From the NCBI GenBank assembly GCA_902826575.1, contig CADEFJ010000020.1, positions 1 through 34,859 on the forward strand: DNA of 34,859 bases, given 5' to 3'. Shown in pieces: positions 23,482 to 34,859 of the stretch; within the stretch, counting starts at the first letter, position 1; each line of letters begins with the position of its first letter. The position numbers were made by a program, and so were the translations under genes. Source of the stretch: an uncultured Pseudomonadota bacterium (GTDB lineage Bacteria; Pseudomonadota; Gammaproteobacteria; Steroidobacterales; Steroidobacteraceae). The notes beneath the pieces are model-generated. The model ran no database searches and was not told the DNA's origin. It saw only the letters and a list, made by a program, of their open reading frames with translations.

Positions 23482-25053
23482 ATGCAGAGTACGGCTGAAG
23501 CCGCGGCTGACCTGGGCGCAGAGCCCGAGCAGTACGTCATAAACTTGTGCGCGTCCACGACGCCGATGGCGCTCGTGCATCCGAAATCCGACGCACTGAA
23601 GCGCTTCACGTTTTTCGTCAGCCGCCGCCGCGAAGAGGGTCGCGAGCGCTTCCGGCTCCACATGGGTTATTTCGCGTCCACTGAAGAAGCGGACGAATGG
23701 CTGGGTGTCGTGCGCGAGCTGTATCCGGCCGCGTGGGTCGGTGAGGCGCCCGGCAAGAAACTGCGCGCCGCAGCGCGCGCGGCCACGCCGGCTGCCCCGG
23801 CTCCCGCGCCAGAGATGCCCGTGGCGCCAGCGCCAACTGTGGCGCCAGCACCTGTTGCGGCCCGCGAAGTCGCTCCGCCTCCCGAGCCGATGGTTGCGAC
23901 CGCGACGCCACCCGTGGCGCCACCGACCGCACCCCCCGCAATGGCGGCGCTGTCGAATGTCCGCGAAGTGCTGGCCCTGCTCGAGGACGACGATACGGCC
24001 GCCACGCGCAGCACGCCGGTGCAGACACTCTATGTGCCGCCGCCGCCGGTGCTGCCGGAACATATTCCGACCGTGCAGGCGCTGACGCCTGCGCCGATGG
24101 CGGCCAGGCCTGAACCACGCCCGGCGCCGAGCCCTGCGGCCACGAAGGCCACGCCTCCGAAGGTCGCCGCGCCTCCGAAGATCGCCGCGCCCAAAGTCAC
24201 CGCGCCGCCACCCAAGGCCGCGGCACACGCATCGCTGTCCGATACGCAGGTGCTGCGCGTCCTCGAGGATCGTCGCGCCGATGCACCGGCGGTGTCCGGT
24301 GCGCAGACCGCCGAGGAACGCGCCGCGCAGTCGGCCATTGCACTGCTGCGCCCGGACGATACGCGCACGATGCGCGCGCTCAAGGACGAGGTGCAGCAGA
24401 ATGCGGCGGTGCAGTTCGCCGTGCAGCTCGACTGGTCGGTCACGCCGATCGATCTTGCCAACGTTCCGCCGCTCGCGATTTTCAGCGCCTATACGCTGTA
24501 CACCGTCGAGTCGAGCCGCGAGGGTCGCAAGTGGTACGGCCTGCGCCTCGGCTTCTTCAGCGACGCGCTGTCGGCCAAACAGGTTGCGTATTACGTGCGC
24601 TCGGACTTCGCGAGCGTGGCGGTGGTGCCGGTGCCGGCCGCGGAAAAGGATCGCGCAGTCGACGATGCGCGCAACCAGCCGCTCGAGCCGCGCAAGCGCA
24701 CGACGGCGAAGCCCGCCGAAGAGTTCAAGCTGTTCGACGCCGAACCGGTGGCGAAGCCACCCGCGCCATCGGCACAGGCCGTGCGCGCGAAGCTCGCGGC
24801 AGCGAGCAAGGCCGGCAAAGGCTCCACCTCGGTGCGGTCGAGGCCGGCGGCCCGCAAGAAGGCGAACTCGCTCGAGGAATCGCTCGAGCAGACGCTCGAG
24901 ATCCTGGGTGCGAGCGATCTGGAAATCGACAAGGGACGCGGTGAGTTGCTGAACGACACGGGCGTGCGCCACCTGTCCGTGAAGATCGACAAACGCACCT
25001 CCACGTTCTCGAAGTTGCTCGACCGGCTCTCCGATCGCGTCGGCAAGGACTAG
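23482..25053 (+). CDS. Two-module SPOR-like protein under cyclic-di-GMP riboswitch control
   Basis: A 523-residue protein with no signal peptide and no clear membrane helix. Residues about 17-96 form a SPOR-like module (QYVINLCASTTPMAL, FTFFVSRRREEGRERFRLHM, GYFASTEEADEWLGVVRELYP). A Pro/Ala-rich linker spans about 97-290 and contains two related short helices (NVREVLALLEDDDTA and DTQVLRVLEDRRADA). A second SPOR-like module lies at about 305-392 (VQFAVQLDWSVTPIDL, YTLYTVESSREGRKWYGLRL, GFFSDALSAKQVAYYVRSDF). The C terminus is basic, then helical with repeats (SLEESLEQTLEILGASDLEI). SPOR domains normally bind peptidoglycan in the periplasm, so the cytoplasmic address is odd. The start is fixed by the riboswitch and GGGA ribosome binding site. 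Whether the modules bind peptidoglycan or something else is unknown. Confidence 0.82.
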   Translation: MQSTAEAAADLGAEPEQYVINLCASTTPMALVHPKSDALKRFTFFVSRRREEGRERFRLHMGYFASTEEADEWLGVVRELYPAAWVGEAPGKKLRAAARAATPAAPAPAPEMPVAPAPTVAPAPVAAREVAPPPEPMVATATPPVAPPTAPPAMAALSNVREVLALLEDDDTAATRSTPVQTLYVPPPPVLPEHIPTVQALTPAPMAARPEPRPAPSPAATKATPPKVAAPPKIAAPKVTAPPPKAAAHASLSDTQVLRVLEDRRADAPAVSGAQTAEERAAQSAIALLRPDDTRTMRALKDEVQQNAAVQFAVQLDWSVTPIDLANVPPLAIFSAYTLYTVESSREGRKWYGLRLGFFSDALSAKQVAYYVRSDFASVAVVPVPAAEKDRAVDDARNQPLEPRKRTTAKPAEEFKLFDAEPVAKPPAPSAQAVRAKLAAASKAGKGSTSVRSRPAARKKANSLEESLEQTLEILGASDLEIDKGRGELLNDTGVRHLSVKIDKRTSTFSKLLDRLSDRVGKD

Positions 25054-25352
25054 CCCTTGCGGAACAGGTCCTCGAGCGCCGAGCGCGAACGCTCGACCTC
25101 GGCGGTATTTGCCGGCACGTATGCGCCCTCCCGCGGCTTGAAGTGATCGCAGAAATTGGCGCGCTGCTTGTCGCGCACTTCCTCGGCGGTGGGCTCACGG
25201 CAATGTTTCGCGACGCGCGTGTCGTATTCCACGCATAACCTGCACACGTGCAGCTGCGCCGCGCACGCGGGGCACTCGTCGAGGCGCAGCAGCGGCAAAG
25301 ACAGCGCGGCGAGCGAAGCGCCGCATTTCCAGCAAACGAGGCTGTGGGCCAT
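25050..25352 (-). CDS. Small zinc-ribbon protein
   Basis: A 100-residue protein, read on the minus strand. Cys pairs CWKC (residues 7-10), CPAC (27-30), CRLC (37-40) and single Cys residues at CREP and NFCDHF suggest one or two zinc ribbons. The rest is charged and helical, ending SRSALEDLFRKG. ATG 25352 is chosen because the upstream extension has no family features. Its stop codon TAG overlaps the stop of the SPOR-like gene on the other strand through a shared CTAG. It is divergent from homospermidine synthase (53 bases). I do not recognise the family; a regulatory or chaperone role is possible. Confidence 0.77.
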   Translation of the reverse strand: MAHSLVCWKCGASLAALSLPLLRLDECPACAAQLHVCRLCVEYDTRVAKHCREPTAEEVRDKQRANFCDHFKPREGAYVPANTAEVERSRSALEDLFRKG

Positions 25353-25405
25353 CGCGCGACTGTAGCAAGGTCGCGATCGCGGCGCGCGGCCGCTAACATG
25401 TCCGC

Positions 25406-26866
25406 ATGGTAAAGCCGACCGCAACGAGCGCGACGGGCGCTCGCCCGCCGCTGCTCGTCGAGTTTTCGGGCCGCATTGTCATGATCGGTTGCGGCAGCAT
25501 CGGGCAGGCGATCCTGCCGCTGCTGCGACGACACATCGGGCTCGGTCCCGATTCGATCATCGTGCTCGCGGCGGACGAAGTGGGCCGCGGCATCGCTTAT
25601 GAGAATGGCGCGCCATTCTTCTACGCGCACCTGAAACCGCACCGTTTCCGGCGACTGCTCGCGCGCCACGTGCGGCCGGGCGATATGCTGCTGAATCTCT
25701 CGGTCGACGTCGCGAGCCTCGATCTGGTGCGCTTTGCCGCGGAGCGCGGCGCGCTGTACGTGGACACCTCGATCGAACCATGGCCGGGCGTGTTCGACAA
25801 CCCGATGCTCGACCTGCGCCAGCGCACCAACTTCATGACGCGTTTTCGTGCGCTTGCCCTCGCCAGGGAGCTGGGCCCTGATTCGCCGACCGCGGTGCTC
25901 GATCACGGCGCGAATCCGGGCCTCGTGTCGCACCTGGTCAAGCAGGCGCTGCTCGATCTGCGCCGCGCACTGCGCGTCGATGGCGAGCCGCCGGCCAGCC
26001 GTGAGGATTGGGCGAATCTGGCGCACTCACTCGGCGTTTCGCTGATCCAGATCTCCGAGCGCGATACCCAGGCGAGCGATCGCCCCAAGCGCCCCGGCGA
26101 GTTCGTGAATACCTGGTCGATCGACGGCATCCTCGACGAATCGGTGCAGCCGTCGGAGATTTCCTACGGCACCGCCGAGAAGCATCGGCCGCGCGGCTCG
26201 CAGTTCCATCGGCGCGATTCGGGCACGATTTTCCTCGACCGCCCCGGCGCAGCCACGTTCGCGCGCAGCTGGACCCCCTCGGCGGGCGGCTTCCAGGGCC
26301 TGCTGATGTCGCACGACGAAGTGTTCTCGATCGGCGACTTCTATTCGCTGCGCGCGGGCACCAGGTTCACTTACCGGCCCACCGTGATGTTCGTCTACCA
26401 CCCTTGTGACGACGCGATGCTCTCGGTGCTCGAACTCGAAGGTCGCGGTTGGCATCCGCAGGAGAAGAAGCGACGGCTCGGCACCGACATCGTGACCGGC
26501 ATGGATGAACTCGGCGTGCTGCTCGCCGGTCACACCCGCAATGCTTACTGGTACGGCTCTCAGCTCACCATCGAGGAAGCGCGCCGCCACGTGCCGTTCG
26601 CGAACGCCACCACGCTGCAGGTCGCGGCCGGCGCGCTCGCGGCGGTGGTGTGGGCGATGCGCAATCCGCGGCGCGGCATCGTCGAACCCGATGACCTCGA
26701 TTTCGAGGATTGCCTCGCCACGGCGACGCCGTACCTCGGAAAGATGACGGGCGAATTCACCACCTGGACTCCATTGCAGGGGCGCGGCGAACTGTTCGAG
26801 GAGCGCCTCGACGTCGACCTGCCATGGCAGTTGCAGAACGTACGCAGCAGGCAGTGGCGGGGCTAG
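25406..26866 (+). CDS. hss: Homospermidine synthase
   Basis: A 486-residue cytoplasmic enzyme that joins putrescine units (or spermidine and putrescine) to form homospermidine, using NAD as a recycled cofactor. The length fits bacterial homospermidine synthases (about 475-490). Visible signatures are a dinucleotide-binding GRIVMIGCGSIGQAILPLL near residue 22-41, LLNLSVDVASLDLVRF, YVDTSIEPWPG, TAVLDHGANPGLVSHLVKQA, ISERDTQ, NTWSIDGILDES and AEKHRPRGS. The N terminus is about 10 residues longer than the core; the ATG at 25406 has no clear Shine-Dalgarno. It converges on uvrA with an 11-base gap. It suggests that the organism makes homospermidine, a polyamine common in alphaproteobacteria and present in some gammaproteobacteria. 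Confidence 0.93.
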   Translation: MVKPTATSATGARPPLLVEFSGRIVMIGCGSIGQAILPLLRRHIGLGPDSIIVLAADEVGRGIAYENGAPFFYAHLKPHRFRRLLARHVRPGDMLLNLSVDVASLDLVRFAAERGALYVDTSIEPWPGVFDNPMLDLRQRTNFMTRFRALALARELGPDSPTAVLDHGANPGLVSHLVKQALLDLRRALRVDGEPPASREDWANLAHSLGVSLIQISERDTQASDRPKRPGEFVNTWSIDGILDESVQPSEISYGTAEKHRPRGSQFHRRDSGTIFLDRPGAATFARSWTPSAGGFQGLLMSHDEVFSIGDFYSLRAGTRFTYRPTVMFVYHPCDDAMLSVLELEGRGWHPQEKKRRLGTDIVTGMDELGVLLAGHTRNAYWYGSQLTIEEARRHVPFANATTLQVAAGALAAVVWAMRNPRRGIVEPDDLDFEDCLATATPYLGKMTGEFTTWTPLQGRGELFEERLDVDLPWQLQNVRSRQWRG

Positions 26867-26877
26867 GGCCAGCCGCG

Positions 26878-32460
<5,583 letters not shown>

Positions 32461-32592
32461 GGCTGCGTGTAGTGGTCCGGTCGATCGCGGAGGCAAACCC
32501 CCAGTCTACACCTGCCGTCAAGGCACTGCCCGCGACGCGGACGGTGTTGCCGAGGCGCGCGCGCCGGCCTGCCGGATCGGCATCATGTGCGC

Positions 32593-33771
32593 ATGACGGG
32601 CTTGCAGATCGCAATCATCGGCGCGGGCATTGCGGGCCTGAGCGCCGCCCGTGCGCTGCAGCAGCGCGGCATTGGCGTGCGCGTGTACGAGCAGGCCGAG
32701 CAGCTCGCCGAGGTCGGCGCGGGGCTCACCGTGACGCCGAATGCGACCCATGCCCTGATCGCGATGGGCCTCGCGGATGACCTCGCGCGCCTTGGCATGC
32801 AGCCCGCGCGCGGTGGCGCACGCCACTGGCGCACCGGGGAGCTGCTGGTCGAGTTCGAACGCGGTGCGGGACTGAACCAACGTTACGGCGCACCGTATGT
32901 GCAGATCCATCGCGCCGACCTGCACGAAGCGCTCGCACGCGCCGTGCTGGCGCACGACCCCGACAGCCTGCTGCTCGGCCATCGCTTCGAGAGCCTCAGC
33001 CAGGACGTGGAAGGCGTCGCGATCAAGTTCGCGAACGGTGCGGGGGCGCACGCCGATGTCGCAATTGGCGCCGACGGCATTCGCTCGGCAATGCGCGCAC
33101 AGCTGTTCGGCGCGGGACAGCCGCGCTTCACCGGTTACATTGCGTGGCGCGGTCTCGTGCCGATCGACAGGTTGCCGCCGGGACTGGTCGATCCGCCGTC
33201 CTGTATTTCGATCGGGCCGCAGCACACATTCACGCGCTATCTGATTCGCGGCGGGCGCGTCCTCAACTACGTGGCACTGGCCGAGCGCAGCGACTGGCAG
33301 GTCGAGAGCTGGTCGATCCGCTCGGGAGTAGGCGAGCTCCTCGCCGAGTTCCCGCAGTGGCATCAGGAGGTGCGCACGATCATTGCGGCGACCCCGCCGG
33401 AGTTGTGCTTCAAATGGGCGTTGTTCGACCGTGAGCCGCTGGGCAGCTGGACACAGGGCCGCGTCGCGCTGCTGGGTGACGCCGCGCATCCGATGCTGCC
33501 GTTCCTCGGCCAGGGTGCCGCGATGGGCATCGAGGACGCCATGATCCTCGCGCGGGCCTTCGAAGTCTCGGCCAGCCACGACGAGGCCCTGCGCCGCTAT
33601 GAGGCGACGCGGATCGGGCGCACCAGCTTCGTCATGGGCAAGTCCCGCGAAGCGGGCCTCGAGTACCACCGTGCCGATGCCGAGGACCGGGCCACCCACC
33701 CGCATACCACCGCCGAATCCCTCGGCCTGTTCACCTACAACCCGGTCCTGGCCCCCCTCCAGGGCATATAA
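32593..33771 (+). CDS. FAD-dependent aromatic-ring monooxygenase (salicylate hydroxylase-like)
   Basis: A 392-residue flavoprotein. The FAD/NADH-binding GAGIAGLSAARAL Rossmann motif is at residues 11-23, the conserved DG motif is in VAIGADGIRSAMR (about 155-167), and the FAD pyrophosphate motif GDAAHPMLPFLGQGAAMGIE (about 296-315) is complete. These three define group A flavin hydroxylases, which use NAD(P)H and O2 to hydroxylate aromatic or related substrates. The sequence is nearest to the salicylate and 6-hydroxynicotinate hydroxylase type as I read it; the substrate is not decidable. ATG 32593 is chosen over the in-frame GTG at 32587. It is divergent from uvrA. The stop codon is part of a TATAAT hexamer that may serve the next gene. 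Confidence 0.9.
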   Translation: MTGLQIAIIGAGIAGLSAARALQQRGIGVRVYEQAEQLAEVGAGLTVTPNATHALIAMGLADDLARLGMQPARGGARHWRTGELLVEFERGAGLNQRYGAPYVQIHRADLHEALARAVLAHDPDSLLLGHRFESLSQDVEGVAIKFANGAGAHADVAIGADGIRSAMRAQLFGAGQPRFTGYIAWRGLVPIDRLPPGLVDPPSCISIGPQHTFTRYLIRGGRVLNYVALAERSDWQVESWSIRSGVGELLAEFPQWHQEVRTIIAATPPELCFKWALFDREPLGSWTQGRVALLGDAAHPMLPFLGQGAAMGIEDAMILARAFEVSASHDEALRRYEATRIGRTSFVMGKSREAGLEYHRADAEDRATHPHTTAESLGLFTYNPVLAPLQGI

Positions 33772-33803
33772 TTCCCCCTCTCGAAGTCGCGGGGCCGCCC
33801 CGC
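33767..33803 (+). promoter_or_regulatory. Candidate -10 hexamer and hairpin ahead of the S9 peptidase gene
   Basis: TATAAT at 33767-33772 is a perfect -10 hexamer overlapping the stop codon of the monooxygenase. No good -35 is visible 16-18 bases before it. A GCGGGG-ccg-CCCCGC inverted repeat at 33789-33803 would lie at the start of the leader; it is not followed by a T-tract, so it is unlikely to be an intrinsic terminator. The downstream ATG at 33823 has gggga at spacing about 7. Confidence 0.4.
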
Positions 33804-33822
33804 ATGAACTGGGGAAATCCTA

Positions 33823-34859
33823 ATGTCCAGGTGTTCGCCACTGGCGCTCGCAGGAGCCTGTCTGATGTCGCTACCGCTCGTATCCGCCATCGCAGCGGAG
33901 CCCGGTCCGCTGATCCCGCGTTCGGCACTGTTCGGCAATCCCACCCAGACCCAGGCGCGCCTGTCGCCTGACGGCAAGCACATCTCGTACATCGCGCCGC
34001 GCGATGGAGTGCTGAACGTATGGGTGGCGCCCTTCGGCAAACTCGATGCGGCGAAGCCCGTCACGCACGACGCGAAGCGCGGTATCCGCCAGCACTTCTG
34101 GTCCTTCGACAACAAGCACGTGCTGTACCTGCAGGACCAGGGCGGTGATGAGAACTGGCGCGTGCACAGCGTCGATATCGTCACCGGCAACGACATCGAC
34201 CTGACGCCGATCGAAGGGGTGCAGGCGCAGGTGGTCGGCATCAGCGCGTGGCGGCCCGGCTTCGTGCTGGTGGGTCTCAATGATCGCAAGCCCGAGTGGC
34301 ACGACCTGTACGAAATCGAGATCGCAAGCGGCGAGCGCAAGCTCGTCGAGCAGAACGACCAGGAATTCGCCGGCTACCTCGAGGACGGTGGACTGAAGCC
34401 GCGCATCGCCGTGAAGTCCGGCGCCGACTACGACGAGATGTTCGTGCGCAACGCGACGGGCGGCTGGGACAGCCTGATGAAGTACGGCCCCGAGGACAAC
34501 GCGACCACCGGCCCGCTGATCGTCGAAGGCGAGGGCACGAGCGCACTGATCCGCTCCTCGGTGGGGCGCGATACCGCGGCGCTCGTGCGCGTCAACCTCG
34601 CCAGCGGCGAGCAGACCGTGATCGGCGCGAGCGAGCAGGCCGATGTCGCTGACGTGTGGATCGAGCCGCTGTCGCACAAGCCGCAGGCCTGGTCGGCCAA
34701 CTACCTCGTCAACACGATCACGGCGCTCACGCCGCTCGTGCAGAAGGACATCGACCTGCTGGCGAAGGCGCTGGGCCCGCAGTTCGAAGTCGTCAGTCGC
34801 ACGCTCGACGATCGCAAGTGGATCGTGGTGGTCGACGATCCGGTCAGCGCGTTGTCGAG
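33823..34859 (+). CDS. Exported S9-family peptidase (prolyl oligopeptidase type), 5' part
   Basis: The frame is open from ATG 33823 to the end of the window (345 codons). The first 25 residues are a signal peptide (MSRCSPLALAGACLMSLPLV, then SAIAAEPG). After it comes a typical S9 N-terminal beta-propeller: LFGNPTQTQARLSPDGKHIS, YIAPRDGVLNVWVAPF, HFWSFDNKHVLYLQDQGGDE, NWRVHSVDIVTGNDIDLTP. The catalytic alpha/beta hydrolase domain would lie beyond the window, so activity cannot be checked. The homologous exported peptidases act as dipeptidyl aminopeptidases or acylaminoacyl peptidases in the periplasm. gggga at 33811-33815 serves as ribosome binding site. Confidence 0.88.
   Translation, partial: MSRCSPLALAGACLMSLPLVSAIAAEPGPLIPRSALFGNPTQTQARLSPDGKHISYIAPRDGVLNVWVAPFGKLDAAKPVTHDAKRGIRQHFWSFDNKHVLYLQDQGGDENWRVHSVDIVTGNDIDLTPIEGVQAQVVGISAWRPGFVLVGLNDRKPEWHDLYEIEIASGERKLVEQNDQEFAGYLEDGGLKPRIAVKSGADYDEMFVRNATGGWDSLMKYGPEDNATTGPLIVEGEGTSALIRSSVGRDTAALVRVNLASGEQTVIGASEQADVADVWIEPLSHKPQAWSANYLVNTITALTPLVQKDIDLLAKALGPQFEVVSRTLDDRKWIVVVDDPVSALS

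Noticed and set aside
33789..33803. GCGGGG/CCCCGC hairpin as terminator of the monooxygenase gene
   Set aside because: There is no T-tract after it, and it is too close to the next ribosome binding site to act as a typical terminator.

Overview
The window looks like a chromosomal segment of a very GC-rich proteobacterium, most likely a gammaproteobacterium. Supporting signs are a CTGT-N8-ACAG LexA operator of the beta/gammaproteobacterial type, a PA0069-family radical SAM gene, a VanZ-like membrane protein, an H1-like Lys/Ala-rich protein, a double-length UvrA, and a GEMM-I (cyclic-di-GMP-I) riboswitch. Genus-level placement (for example Steroidobacterales, Nevskiales or Xanthomonadales) is a guess from gene content. 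No tRNA, rRNA, IS element or CRISPR array was seen. The sequence is almost fully coding and no gap without a gene exceeds 300 bases.

Region 1 (1-2276): the tail of a membrane protein, probably an MFS transporter, then a textbook LexA box that touches a radical SAM gene. That gene carries a 346-residue intein with two LAGLIDADG endonuclease motifs, inserted exactly before the third cysteine of the CX3CX2C iron-sulphur motif.

Region 2 (2362-15574): eleven co-directional, mostly overlapping or nearly abutting genes form one apparent operon. They are three lipoproteins, a transmembrane Ser/Thr kinase, a membrane protein with a degenerate FHA domain, PEGA-like repeats and an FGE/SUMF1-like fold, a small exported protein, a MotA/TolQ/ExbB-type channel subunit, an actin/Hsp70-like protein fused to an intact FHA domain, two paralogous membrane-anchored VWA proteins, and a fourth lipoprotein. 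A convergent TPR gene (15582-16958) ends in a TonB-C-like module. My best candidate for an undescribed system is here: a phospho-threonine-signalling, proton-channel envelope machine in which the two VWA proteins, each with a conserved FLD motif at the start of its single membrane helix, take the ExbD/MotB role.

Region 3 (17015-25352): an NAD(P)-binding atypical SDR, an H1-like basic protein, a VanZ-like polytopic protein, a GAF-GGDEF-EAL cyclic-di-GMP enzyme, an NlpC/P60 lipoprotein, an SDR with a signal peptide, and a cyclic-di-GMP-I riboswitch. The riboswitch leads, through a hairpin that hides the ribosome binding site, into a two-module SPOR-like protein. A small zinc-ribbon gene converges on it. 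The cyclic-di-GMP enzyme and the cyclic-di-GMP sensor lie about 1.5 kb apart.

Region 4 (25406-34859): homospermidine synthase, a 1860-residue double UvrA on the minus strand, an FAD-dependent monooxygenase, and the 5' part of an exported S9-family peptidase that runs off the window.
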